Positions 36,255 through 48,900 of a stretch of 64,000 nucleotides of DNA are shown here, piece after piece. The translations under genes and the position numbers were made by a program. Source of the DNA: Benincasa hispida (Eukaryota > Streptophyta > Magnoliopsida > Cucurbitales > Cucurbitaceae); contig NC_052349.1 in NCBI RefSeq assembly GCF_009727055.1, forward strand, positions 37,599,993-37,663,992, written 5' to 3'. The first letter of the stretch is position 1, and every line of letters begins with the position of its first letter. Below the pieces are notes generated by a model. The model was not told where the DNA came from. It searched no databases and saw nothing but the letters and a program-made list of their open reading frames with translations.

Positions 36255-39163
36255 TACTACAAGAAGTATGGCTTTTAGTGACGAAAATTAGCAACGATTT
36301 TTAAATCATCCCAAGTTTAGCGACGAAAATTTGCAATTGTTTCTTCCATTTTTTGGTTTTCATTGTGCAAATATTACCATGGATCTCGAGAAAATTGCTT
36401 GATTAAAATCGTCATTTGAGTTTACTTCATATTGCTTCTGATTCAGCATTTGAAATTCAAGTGAATATGCATTTTAACCTATTTTGAGTTATATTTTATA
36501 CTTAATTTTTGTATTTCCCGCCTAACTATGTGAGTAGCACAATATGCCCACTATGTGTTTGTAAATTATCCCACTGAAATTTTGATTGAGATTCTTTCAT
36601 ATTTACATGTGAAATCGCTTCTGCAATTCAGATGTGTATGCAAAGAGTGGAACTAATTAGTTACATTTGGAATATCCTATGGATTGCTCTTATAATTTGT
36701 AGCTTTTATTGATTTTATTCCCAATGAAGAAGTACATTAAATCTTTATACATCATATTTGAAATAAATAAATGATTTAATTATAAAAATCAATTTATTTT
36801 TGTTTGGAATAAATAAATTGAGATTTGGATGCTATTTATGATGATTGAGCGTAGATTATTGCTTAAAATTTGATTTTGAGAATATTTGTGTTATTAAATT
36901 ATGAATAGTTGTATGTTTTAATTTTGATTTGAAGTATGTTTATGTGAACAAAGTTTTGTTTGGAGCTTATCGCGTGATTAGAAGTTTTTTATTTAACCTT
37001 TGAAGTTAAAAAGTAGATATTGATCTTATTTTCATAGTTGGAGCTTATTCACATATTTTTTGTTACTTTTGTCTAGAGATTCCATTCGTTCATATATATA
37101 TAGTCTTTGTGATTATATTGTTGATTGCGACTTTGTTATTACGGGTTGGAAGGAGTATTTGTTGATATGGGTTGTGGGTTTTGAAATTTAGGTCCAAGCA
37201 AATTTACTTTTGAGTATGTGTGACAAGTTTTTGTAACTATGAATAAAAGTTACAAGAAATATTTATATTTGTTGTGAAGAGTAAGATAGTAGAATTGTGA
37301 ATAGGTTTGAGTATTTACTTTTGATGTGGTCCCATTGATGTTGTAATTAGGATTGGCAAAAATCTCCGTGGGTACCTGCCCCGATCGCAACAGAAAATAT
37401 CGGGGACGAAGTCAAATGGGACCCAAAACGGGTCCCAAACCGGGGATGGGAAGCATATTCCCGTCCCGTCTCCATCCCCATCCTCGACACCACCCCAAAT
37501 ATATATATAAATAACAGTAGCTTTAAGTTTAAGCTTACTCATTTTTATTTATTTTTTAGTTTTTATTTCATAATATTGTTTATATATTATTATATATATA
37601 TATTATATATATATATATATTATATATATATATAACAGTAGCTCGCTACTGTTTTTATTTTTTTCAAATTTTTAAATTTTTTTCATAATATTAATTAACT
37701 TTTAACTTTTATTAAATTTTAAAATAAGAAATGTATTTTTATTATTAAATTAAATAAATAAAATAATAATAATATTAACTTATTATCTAAAAAAGTATAT
37801 CATTTCAATAGAAATACAAAAAAATATTGATTTTAAATAAAAAATTAAAAAAAAAACTAATGGACCGGGAATTTTTTTCCCATGGGGACCCGATCTACCG
37901 AACGAGGATTCCCGGGACCCCCGACCTGACTCCTCAAAACGGGGAATGAGGCGGGGATGGAGATGGAGATTAAAAATTCCTAGCGGGGACGGGGAGTACA
38001 TCCCCAGTCCGCCTCGCCCCGTTGCCAACCCTAGTTGTAGTGGGTTTTGTGATGATTGGTTCGACACTTGGTTGTGACATGTTAATTTCATGATAATTAT
38101 GTAACATATTTTTTGATATTGAAAGAGGTGATTAATATTTGTTGTATTGATTTTAACTATGTTTAAGTTTAAGTTTAACTATGTTTTCTGATAGTATTAT
38201 ATTACTTATGGTTTGAATATTTAATTCAAATATTGATGTGCAACAATTATGTTCATATGTGTAGGACTAAATCGATCATTGTTATTGGCGGCTACAACAA
38301 ATGAATTATCATTGTTTTCTCGCACTTTTTTCGGGTGGATAAATATTTTGTGTACATAAACCAACTAATACATGTACTTGGTTTTAGGTTGATAACTTAT
38401 AAGATTTTTGTGAACATATTTATATATTCATGTAAACTTTCAAGCTTATTTGTTTCATGTGTATATAATGTTTATAACAAATATTAGCATGTGTATACAT
38501 TGTTTACTGTATAATTTTATTTGTTTCATTCAAGGACAAAACTTAGAAAGTTCTTAAATGAATTAGGTTTTTTTTAAACACAATTAAAATATTGCGACAA
38601 AAACAAAAATTGTTGCATCAACTATTGTGATGAAACAACAAACCATTGCAAAGTTATTGTTTGTGTATATATGACTTTTTTTTTTAAAAAAAAAAAATCG
38701 TTGCAATTTATGACGATTTTGCAAGGTTCAACAAAAATGTCAACGTCGCTACTTTCTTACGACTTACCAAGTAATTTCATTGCAATTTGAGACGATTTTG
38801 AAAATTCGTGCCTAAAATTCTTCATTGACGTTCCATGTGATGAGTGTTTTTTCGTCTCTAAAGGTTATGTGCAACAATAGTAAAACATTAGTGACGTTTT
38901 TTATGGGAATTACAACTTTAATAATAATAAAAAAAAAGGTGAGTGTCTCTAGATTTTGCTTTTTTGCAAACATGTAAAAAAAACTTCCGCTTGAAAATTT
39001 GATTGCTATCTAATTTTTATGTGATTGTTATCTGATTTCTATGTGATTGTCACATCTGCAATTACAAAAAAGTTGAAGTTATGACTTTGGTTTATTAAAA
39101 TGTATTTGTCATACAATATAATTTCTTTTTTTTCTGTCTCTAAAGATCATATTTCTTGTAGTG
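36255..39163. mobile_element. Non-autonomous CACTA (EnSpm) element with AGG target duplication
   Basis: The left end is TACTACAAGAAGTATGGC and the right end is the inverse of CACTACAAGAAATATGATC, with both continuing into TTTAG.GAC. The 3-base duplications AGG (36252-36254, 39164-39166) match. Subterminal repeats typical of CACTA ends (GACGAAAATTAGCAACGA on the left, TTGCAATTTATGACGATTTTG on the right) are present. There is no transposase coding in 2.9 kb. A hAT element is nested at 37348-38033. Confidence 0.8.
37348..38033. mobile_element. Non-autonomous hAT element nested in the CACTA element
   Basis: The ends TAGGATTGGCAA and TTGCCAACCCTA are inverted repeats with one mismatch. The 8-base target duplication GTTGTAAT / GTTGTAGT (37340-37347, 38034-38041) also differs by one base. 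The termini are GC-rich (CCCCGTTGCC, GGGGACGGGG, TCCCCATCC) and the middle is TA-rich, a layout known from many plant hAT MITEs. ORFs at 37315-37542 and 37783-38091 are by-products. Confidence 0.8.
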
Positions 39164-39189
39164 AGGATTAAATTCTAACTTTTAAAATC

Positions 39190-39865
39190 ATAAGAACTAA
39201 ATTTTAATTTTTTTCAAATCATAATGACCAAATATGTAATTATAAACATAAAAAAAAAAAAGATTAAATCAATCATTTAGAGGGGAAAAAGAAAAGAAGA
39301 AAAAGAAAAAAAGATGAAAAAGAAAGAGCCGAAGGGACTTTAGAATAACAAAAACACCATGCAATTTTGATTTTTTTAAAAAAAAAAAAAAANTAATTAA
39401 TTAATTTAATTTAATTTAATTTAATTTTTTTAACTCCCACGTAAGAAGTTATAAAAAACATGGGCTACCCACATTCCCTTCATCTCTCCCTCCATTTGGT
39501 TAAGAGACCTATAAAACGTAAGTTTTTGTCGGTGATTGTGATTTTGTGATTCAATACACAAAAATGTTCTGTAAAAATTAATCTCTCCAAAATTCTTCTC
39601 CTTCTTCCCATAATTTTTGGTTCCCACAATCCAATACCAAAAATTAGAATAGGGAGGTAGCCCATTGGTGGTGTTCTTAATTACAATCCCAAAGGAGAAT
39701 TGACCTTTTGTCTAAGTCGTCAACGAGAGTAAGGTTTCTGTTCTTTTCTCTGTAGGATTGATTTAGTAAAAATGAATATAATAAACGGGACTTGAATCTG
39801 AGTCTAGAGGAAGCTGGAAGGAAATTTTACCACTAAGCTAGCTAATAGTTTTGATACTATGTCAG
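39190..39865. other. Intergenic sequence between duplicated CACTA ends
   Basis: It contains an A/G-rich patch near 39290-39330 and one N at 39393 after an A run. No gene is supported. Confidence 0.5.
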
Positions 39866-40183
39866 TTTTTTATAGGGGCAATTGCAACTTTAATAAAAAT
39901 AAATAAATTGAAAATTGGGCGCGTGTCCTTAGGTTTTTATTTTTTTGCAAACATGGAAAAAAACTTCTGCCTGAAAGTCTAATTGCTATCTGATTTCTAT
40001 GTGATTGTTATGTGATTGCTATCTAATTTGTATGTGATTGCTATGTGATTGTCACACCTGCAATTACAAAAAAGTTGAAGTCATGACTTTGGTTTATTAA
40101 AATGTATTTGTCATACAATGCAATTTCCCTTATTTCTGTCTCTAAAGATCATATTTCTTGTAGTGAGGATTAAATTCTAACTA
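39866..40183. repeat. Duplicated copy of the CACTA right end plus host flank
   Basis: This is a direct copy of about 38900-39180. Shared blocks are TGCAATTACAAAAAAGTTGA, GACTTTGGTTTATTAAAATG and TCATATTTCTTGTAGTG. The match continues past the transposon end into AGGATTAAATTCTAACT, so host flank was copied along with the transposon. Confidence 0.8.
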
Positions 40184-40699
40184 TTAAATTCAAAGAGTCT
40201 TACTTTGAAAAAAAAAAACAAAACTTCTCTCTCTAAACTAATTAGATGTAACAACTCTACAGAGAAAACGCGTCTCCCTTTTTCCCATTTTTGGCCTTCT
40301 TTTTTGGTGGTTTTATGCCCACTAAATTATTTAATCTAATCCAAAATTAAAAATTCGTAATTAAATACATCAATCTTAACATAATTTAGTATAAACGTAG
40401 AGGACTAAAAAAAAACATAGTTTCTCAATTAACAACCTACTTGTTTGTATAATATTTTGAGAAAAAAAAACATATGAAAACTTTAAGAAATGAATAATTT
40501 AAACTAGGAAATAAAAATAGACATGGCTTTTTTTAGTTTTGTCTATTTTTGTTTTGGAGGTCGAAATCTCTATTTTACTTGAATTTCATAGGTCAATGAT
40601 TCGACCTATTACCTCACAATGGTTAAAGAATAGAAAATTAGGATACAACTTTTGAATTCTCCATCTTACATTTAACTGTATAAAATCGTCACCTCGAAT

Positions 40700-40815
40700 A
40701 ATTTCTCCTTTTTTTTCTCTCTCTCTCCTCTATTTTTTCCCCTCTATATATATATATATATAATCCCAACCTCCCACTTCACCAATCCCACCAAAACCCA
40801 TCAAAAAACCCCACA
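40700..40815 (+). promoter_or_regulatory. Core promoter and CT-rich leader of the aspartic protease gene
   Basis: A TATA-box run (40745-40762) sits 54-71 bases before the ATG at 40816. It is preceded by a pyrimidine patch of CT repeats at about 40710-40741, a common plant core-promoter element. The expected leader after the TATA box is short and CCA-rich. Confidence 0.6.
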
Positions 40816-42090
40816 ATGCTTCTCATTCTCTTCTTCTCTCTCTCCCTATTCTCTCTCTCCTTCTCCCAGTCCAATTCCCTTTCTCTCTCCTTCCCTCTTT
40901 CTCTCTCTAAAAAAACCTCCAATATTTCCCCATTATACCCTTCCCTTTACTCCAAAACGTCGTCCCATGGCTCCTTCAAGCTTCCTGTCAAATACTCCAC
41001 CGCCCTCGTCGTCTCTCTTCCGATCGGAACGCCACCGCAGCCGACGGACTTGGTTTTAGACACCGGCAGCCAACTCTCTTGGATTCAATGTCACGACAAA
41101 GTTAAGAAAAAATTGCCCAAGCCTAAAACGGCGTCGTTTGATCCTTCTCTCTCCTCTTCTTTCTCTCTCCTCCCTTGTAATCACCCCATCTGTAAACCCC
41201 GAATCCCCGATTTTACCCTTCCAACTTCTTGTGACCAAAATCGTCTCTGCCATTACTCCTACTTCTACGCTGACGGTACCTTGGCTGAGGGCAATCTCGT
41301 CAGAGAAAAATTCACTTTCTCTAATTCCCTTACTACCCCTCCCGTCATCCTCGGCTGCGCTCAAGCCTCCACCGAAAACAGGGGTATTTTGGGAATGAAT
41401 ACCGGACGTCTCTCGTTCATCTCCCAAGCCAAAATCTCCAAATTCTCCTATTGCGTTCCCCGTCGAACCCGGTTTAACCCAACCGGGTTATTCTACCTTG
41501 GAGACAACCCGAATTCTTCCAAATTCAAATACGTCACCATGTTGACTTTCCCCAAAAGTCAACGCTCCCCAAATCTCGATCCTTTGGCTTACACCCTCCC
41601 AATGAAGGGCATAAAAATAGCCGGAAAACGGCTCAACATCTCGCCAGCTTTTTTCAAACCGGACGCGAGCGGGTCGGGTCAAACCATGATTGACTCCGGT
41701 TCGGACCTCACCTATTTAGCGGACGAAGCGTACGAGAAGGTTAAAGAAGAGATAGTGAGATTAGTGGGGCCCATGATGAAGAAAGGCTACGAATTCGCCG
41801 CAGTGGCCGACATGTGTTTCAACGCCGGCGAAGCGGCGGTGGTGGGGCGGAGAATTGGCAACATGTCGTTTGAGTTTGAGAATGGGGTGGAGATTTTAGT
41901 GGGCAAAGGAGAGGGGGTTTTGGCGGAAGTGGAAAAAGGGGTGAAGTGCGTGGGGATCGGACGGTCGGGAAGGCTTGGGATTGGGAGTAATATAATCGGC
42001 ACTGTTCATCAACAGAATATGTGGGTGGAGTATGATTTGGCCAAGAAGAGAATAGGCTTTGGTGGAGCTGAGTGTAGCAGATTGAAGTGA
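40816..42090 (+). CDS. Pepsin-like aspartic protease, PCS1/nepenthesin type
   Basis: A complete intronless gene of 424 residues. Residues 1-17 form a hydrophobic signal peptide (likely cut near SFS|QS), so the enzyme enters the secretory pathway. The N-lobe catalytic motif is DTGS at 82-85 (followed by QLSWIQC), the flap is YADGT at 151-155, and the C-lobe motif is DSGS at 293-296. A single-chain layout without a plant-specific insert places it in family A1B. Many cysteines (CHD, LPCNHPIC, CDQNRLCHY) suit the nepenthesin disulfide pattern. The family includes Arabidopsis PCS1, an endoplasmic-reticulum protease that limits cell death in gametes and embryos; that role is inferred only from similarity. 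It is more GC-rich than its surroundings. Antisense ORFs across it are shadows. Confidence 0.9.
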   Translation: MLLILFFSLSLFSLSFSQSNSLSLSFPLSLSKKTSNISPLYPSLYSKTSSHGSFKLPVKYSTALVVSLPIGTPPQPTDLVLDTGSQLSWIQCHDKVKKKLPKPKTASFDPSLSSSFSLLPCNHPICKPRIPDFTLPTSCDQNRLCHYSYFYADGTLAEGNLVREKFTFSNSLTTPPVILGCAQASTENRGILGMNTGRLSFISQAKISKFSYCVPRRTRFNPTGLFYLGDNPNSSKFKYVTMLTFPKSQRSPNLDPLAYTLPMKGIKIAGKRLNISPAFFKPDASGSGQTMIDSGSDLTYLADEAYEKVKEEIVRLVGPMMKKGYEFAAVADMCFNAGEAAVVGRRIGNMSFEFENGVEILVGKGEGVLAEVEKGVKCVGIGRSGRLGIGSNIIGTVHQQNMWVEYDLAKKRIGFGGAECSRLK

Positions 42091-42505
42091 TGATGGACGG
42101 TACAGATTTTCTACACGTGTCTGGGTATTGGATGTTTCTATAATCATATTTTATTGAGTTATATGTATATATATGTTTGTATAGTTTCATTATACACTTT
42201 GTATGATAAAACAAAATTTATTCTATTAATGTAAAAGATGGTCACCATGAGCTAAGTTGATTAAGATATTGATTATTCTTCTAAAAAAAATTGTTTGATT
42301 CCCATTCAAAAAATAATAATAATAACAATAACATCCTTAAACATTTTATATTTTTCTTTTTTCTCGTAAGGATGAAAGGTGAATCGATGAAATTAGTTAA
42401 GCTTTGATTGGTTTATTTATTTATTTTTATTTTTTATAATAGTAAGTTGGTCCAATTTAGATGAAATTTGGTTGGTTTTAATTTTTCAAAGCCATAACCT
42501 ATTAC

Positions 42506-42538
<33 letters not shown>

Positions 42539-42788
42539 ATGGTTCTGTAGAGATTTAAATGTGAAAGATTTAGGTGTATGTATACATGAAGACAAAAACA
42601 ATAAAAACCTACTAACATCTTTAATAAATAAATTGGTGTCTTCTATAAAAAATAAATATTGATTTTTTTTTGGTAAGGTGTTAGAGTAAAATTATCTTAG
42701 CCAAAATAAACATAGTTCATTATCGACTTCAAGTTGCCATTATCAAAATGGAAACAATACTCTTCATTAATAATGAATGAGTCTAATG

Positions 42789-42820
<32 letters not shown>

Positions 42821-45395
42821 TCAAAATTTTCAAATTTCGATTAAACAAAGGAGTGAAATTCAAAAGCATAATTAGACATAATAATGTTATAATAGTGTTT
42901 TATTAATTAAAAAAACATGTTGATTTTGAAAAAGACATAATTAATGATATAGTTTTAGAAGTAAAAGGATGGAGAAAGGAGACAAGGGTAATGGCTGTTT
43001 TAATTTGGCCGGGAAGAAGAAGACATCTTAGTATTCAAAATTCATCCTATTCCTATCTGCCGACCTAAACAAAAATCCCATAAAAGCAATAAAATATATA
43101 TTCTTTTTTTAAAAAAAGGAAAAGATATTCAGTGCATTTCACTATAATATCTCATTGCATGCATAGATAAATTTAATTATGTTAAAAAAATATATTTAAT
43201 ATATTTTAAATTAGAAATCACTTTTAATCATTAAACTTTTATAAAAATAATAATTTAGTTCTTGAACTTTGATTTGTAACGATTTAGTCTCTGAACTTTC
43301 AATTTTGTAACAATTTAATCTCTCAACTTTACTATGTAACAATTTAATCCTTATAATTTCAAATTTATAATAATTTAGTCCATATTGTAAAAATTATTGT
43401 TCAAATTTAATGAAATGTCTTGCCTAATAAATTGATAAACTAATTAGAGACACAATATTTTTATAAAATACAAAGTCTACTCCATAAAATAATAAAAATT
43501 GACATCAAAATTTAATAAATTTTTTACATTAAAGACTTGAAAGTTCAGGGATTAGTAGTGTTTTTAACCTATTTTTAATAGAAAAGAATATACGAAACAA
43601 TTCAGATTGCAGGTAAGTATTATGTAATTTTTTAAATAAAAATTAATTTATTTGAATTGTTTTAATTTGAAAAAAACCGTTAAGCTTAATTATTCCCGAC
43701 ACTGACATGATTAGATATGCTGGGTTTCTTTCTTGCTCCATTGTTACGTTTGACACGTGGCTATTCCTTACACGATTTCTGTCGTTTCATATAACTTATG
43801 TAATCTTATTTTATTATTATCTTTTTTTATGTGTGTTTTTATTTATGGATCAAAATTTTTCACCATCCAAAAGAAAAAGTTACACATTTCTAGCACTTTT
43901 TTTTAGAGAGAAGGTCAAAAGAATCACTATGAGTGATAAGATCGAAAGCGGGTACGACGAAGATTTAAAATGTCGATATTAACGAAAATATTCAAATCTT
44001 AATTTTATGAAAATGTCAATAAACAAATCGATTAAATATGGATGTTGATGGATGCTAGTGAAATTATTAAAAAAAATTAATTAGTAAATAAATATTCTAT
44101 ATTTTTTAAACCCATTAAAATGTTTATTATTTATATATGTTCACATTATTTTGTGAACTTTTTAAAGATATAATAGAAATATCAATTTTTCCTTAGTCCC
44201 TTGTGTGAATATCGAATCTATAGAAATGTAAAAGTATCAATCGTTTCGATAAAAATTTAATATTAATATAGTATTTAAGCTAGGGTGAAGTTAGAAAGAG
44301 TATTGCAAATGACAAAATTTTACTTTTAACTAATGTCTGATTTTTCAATTTTTTTAAAAAAATGTTATTAAGACGAATTATAGAGAAATTTTTTAATTTC
44401 AAAATATATATAGAATTTTTTTTTAATGAACAACTAATTAAGATAGGACAATTATTTGCTTCATCCTACACAAGACATGTGTACAAACTCACACATTGGA
44501 GTTGGATGTGTTTGGAGGATACATAATATGTGAGGTCAAAGATGTTGAGGGTGCAATAAAAAACTCCATATTAATTAGACCATGGGAAGCCTCGATAAAG
44601 TATTAAAGGTGAAGTTATTAGTATGAAGAAGTGATGGACTCCAAGCACCAGCTAGTTAATGTCTTTGGTTTCAAATCGACCTAATTAAAAATACTTTTAA
44701 GTAACGAATATGCTAACTCTGTTTCCGTATTCTCTAATTTGACCGTTGGAAAAAAGGTGTGAATGGTACATATTCTTTGAGAGAGTTTTTTCTTTCTATT
44801 TAGGTCTGGAAAGAGATTTCTACGATGATTGTAATATTTTTTTTATTTGTGGTTTTTTCCACGTCATTCTTGTGTTCTAGTTTTATTGCTTCGTTTGAAC
44901 TTCTTTGTTACTTTTTTTTACCTACTTTTGTAGTAATAGTTAGTTGGAAGTTTTTTTTTCAACACGAGAAAGAAATGAAAGGAATCGATAACCTAAATCA
45001 AACCAAGTCAATTATTACAATAACTATAAAGATCAACAAAACCGATTTCAATTTTGTTAATCGTTTCCATTTTTTATTATGTTACGAGACATAGAGAGGT
45101 TTTGTGGTTTTTTTTTTCTCAAACCTCTTTTTATAATGAGTTTTAATTTGAAAAAAAAGTTGCGCAACGCAAACCTTTTTGTTTGTTTTTTCATTTTTTT
45201 TTTTAATTTCTTTTTACTCTCTTTTAACCTTGTTGATTTCTAAGCTCCCTCAATGGCATTTCAAATATATATTTACAAACCTTTTCTCTCATTCTCTCAT
45301 ATAAACCTTTTTTATATATGAGCCTTCTAATGGATTTTTGGGGGAGAAATACATTTTCAATTCCTTAAATTTTCTTAAATTAAAATTTTAAATAG
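42091..45395. other. Downstream flank and AT-rich intergenic sequence
   Basis: No gene is supported. Poly-T lies at about 42508-42536 and poly-A at about 42799-42820. At about 43250-43390 a short degenerate tandem repeat of the type AACTTTCAATTTTGTAACAATTTA is present. The ORFs at 43707 and 44825 lack motifs and are read as chance frames. Confidence 0.5.
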
Positions 45396-45399
45396 TAAT

Positions 45400-45910
45400 T
45401 TCTTTTTTCTCCCTAGATTTCAAAATGTAATATTTTTTTACCCTTGAATTTTTTATTTAATTTTTATTTGGTCCCAATATTTATAGATTTTACATTTTTA
45501 CTCCTCAATGACTATTGCTCAAATTTGGTCCTTGCTATCGATTTTCAATTAATCAATCTAAAATAATTATGAAGTAAAATTTTTTAATCAATGTTAATAG
45601 TGAGAAAAATATAATTAAAACAAAATAATAATAAATAACTTAAAATTAATTAATATAAAATTAACACAAATGACTAAAAGTGGACATTAGTGAAAACTCA
45701 ATAGTATAAGGTGTAAAACCTTAAAGTATATGAACCAAATTGAAACTAAACTCAAAACTAAAAGATAAAAATATATATTTTTTTGAAACCTAAAGACCAA
45801 ATGGAAACTAAAATCCAAATGCAAGGATAAAAGTAGTAATATTTAAGGACCTAAGAACCAAATGAGAAACCGTACTCAAAATTCAGGCATCAACAAAAAA
45901 AATATTTTTC
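45400..45910. repeat. Long imperfect inverted-repeat element, second copy
   Basis: It has the same texture as 33690-34215, with GGTCCCAATATTTATAG and TTTACATTTTTACTCC on the left and complementary phrases (ATAAAAATATA, CCTAAAGACCAAATGG) on the right. Confidence 0.35.
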
Positions 45911-48900
45911 AATAAATTTTATATTAAATTACAAACTTAGTTTTCAAACTTAAGAAAGTGTTTAATATACCTTTAAACTTTTAATTTTATGCCAATTAAC
46001 TTCATTAAACATTAAAAAAATGTCCTAATAATGTAAATCATGAAATTTCAATTTTAAATCTGAAAAATTCTTTAAGTTTAATCTAACAGAGGGAAGATTC
46101 GATATATATATATATATATGTTTTAATCAATTAAGTTATATCATTAAGCCGGAAAAAATTAAAAATGTGTATAAATTGATAAAACTTGATAAGAACGCAA
46201 AGGAAAGGGTAAAGAATAAAAAGAAGCACCAGCTGGAAAATGTGTAAGCAAAGACAGCTAGTGAGAGAGAGAGAGAGAGAGAGAGAAAGTGCTTTTGGTT
46301 GACAGAAGCAGTTTAATTTCGAGTACCCAACCAACAAACAGCTTGACAAATGAACATTTTCTACTATCTTTTCTTATACATTAAAAATTTATCTTCCTAA
46401 TTCTTTTTTAGGCCCAAAATTATTTTTTAAAAATATGCTGACATAACAAAATTTTTTTCATATTATTGTAATATTGAAAATTTTCTTTAATAGAGTACTC
46501 GATACTCCAATTAATTAGGAAAAATTTTTAGTCCTACAATAGTAAGAGAAAGTTCTCATAAAAAAATTCAAATACTTCGTTAATATAAAGAAAATTTTTA
46601 TACATCTATTATTGATTGTCACGTCAGCATGCTTTTAAAAATAATACAGGTCCATTAGTATTAAAAAAAATTATGAAGATAATTTTTTTACCTCAACAAA
46701 GGGAGTATGAAGTTTTAATACCATAGTAGTATAAAAAAAATTTGGACAAATTGCAAAAAAGACTCCTGAAGTATGGTAATAGTTACAAAAATTATATAAA
46801 TGTTAAAATTGGGTCAAACTAAACTTCAAACTTATGAATTGTATAAATTGTAGCATTTGTATGAGTTTAAAAGTTCAATATTTATAATTTCTGGGTCCAA
46901 TTTTTACAATTATTTTAAGCTTGAGGGATATAGAAGTTTAGGGGTCCAACTTTTTACAATTGAAAGTTTGAGAGTGTAATTATAACTACCACTATATAAG
47001 GTTAAATCACGATGTGAACAAAAGAGTATATAATATTCTCGTTGCATTTAAAGTTTTTCTACTAAGTAATTAGTAGATTACACGCCAACATGAGCATATA
47101 GCTAACTGCTACAAAGCGTATATTTTCAATTTTGAAGTCGGAACTTTATTGTAAAAAAAAAAAAAAAAAAAAAGAAAAACAAGAATATTATACTACAATG
47201 TATAAACGTGTGTATGCCCTTTCAAGTTTATACCTTTTTTTTCTTTTCCAAATTTAATCAAGCTTTAAATTTGAATTACATAACGAATCTAATACCTTTT
47301 CTTTTATTTCCATTTAGATTTTTTTTTTAAACTTTTTTTTAGTGCGAATATTCTTTAAAATTTGATAAACATTATTTTTGTGTTTGGTGAAGAATGGAGC
47401 GAAGAAAGGTGTGACAATTGTTTTTCTTCTATGTCTAGTTATCTCATCATTTAAAAAGTGAGACAAATTGTTTATATGTATATATATATATATATGTATT
47501 TTGCAAATTTTCAAAAACTATATATATAGAAATACTCGAGATCTTGTATTTTTCCTCTAATTTTCCCCTTTCCTCCTCACAATTTTCAAATTTTCAAAAT
47601 TTCAAATTATGTATATATAGTTAGCATATAAAATTTTCTCTCTTTCTAAGAAAATTTATAGCTGATGAGTCTCATGTTTTTTTTTTTTTTTTTTTGTTTA
47701 TTTTTACCATTAATGAATTATTAGAGAAATGACACAAAATATGTGGATGATGATTTTAATTAACACCATTCAAAATTTGTATCCAACAAATATTAAAAGA
47801 CAAAACAAGTTTTTTAATTTATATATAAAATGTTATTAAGAGACAATCACATTATGTCAACTTGATCATTAAATAATTGTTTCAAATATAAGAGTGAGAA
47901 TATCTGAACATATGACATCTATTAGAGGAAATAAAAATTCATAACCATTAAGCTATGCTTAAGTTTTGTGGTTTTTATTTATTTGTTGTGTGCAATGCTT
48001 GAACTATTAATTTCGAATTTTGTGGTTTTTATTTAAATATATTTTTTTTACTATAAAGATTGATTTTGAATTATTAATTTCGAGTAATTTTAAATATGAT
48101 AAAAGTGGTTTTTTCTATTCTAGAATCACTTTCCAAATATACCTAAATAATTGAATATTGAACAAATTAATATTCATTTGTTTCTTGAGCAATTTTCTAG
48201 TTTAGTTTAGGAAAAGGTATTAATCTCAAATAAATTTAAGGGTTATTGCAATTTTCCCTCAAAATTATTATGTTTAGAAGGCAATAAAGAAGTAATTCTG
48301 ACAAAAAAAAAAAAAAAAAAAAACAAAGTTTAAAAAATAATAAATAAATAAATAAAAACCTAGGTGTTTTTGTATCAATTCAAAAAGCATTATTATAAAG
48401 GAGGTAGAACCAATCATTACAACAATAATTATATTGAATTTTCCTTTGGTTTAAATTATACAAAGTACCACTAAATTTTAGAGTAGGTGTCATTTATGCT
48501 CTCTCTAAAATTTGAAAAGTCCACCCACAATATACACATAAAAATAAAATTAAAGAATCCCTTTTCTTTCAAATTTATTCTACAAAAAATACACTTGAGA
48601 GATTTTTTTTTTAAAAAAATAAGATAAAATATGACATACGACCATTAATGGGTAAAAACTGAAATGCATATATAACATCATTTACAATATCATTTGTATA
48701 AATTAACATGTCAATTGAGTATAAAAAGTCATTAAGTAAATGATTTTAACTATATCTATATAGTTGTAAATAATATCACATACGTACGCTTTCTAATTCT
48801 TACAAATTAGCCACTATGTCAATTTTCATTCTTTATTGGTGCAATTTAACCTTTTTTTCTTTTACTAAGATGGTTATAATTAATTTGAATTACAAAATAC

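Noticed and set aside
37315..38091. Proline/glycine-rich ORFs at the two ends of the hAT element
   Set aside because: They lie in the GC-rich terminal repeats of a non-autonomous element and are explained by those repeats.
41056..42214. Antisense ORFs over the aspartic protease gene
   Set aside because: They mirror the coding bias of the real gene and show no motifs.
46131..46349. Small minus-strand ORF with a leucine/serine run
   Set aside because: The run is the translation of a GA/CT microsatellite and there is no other motif.
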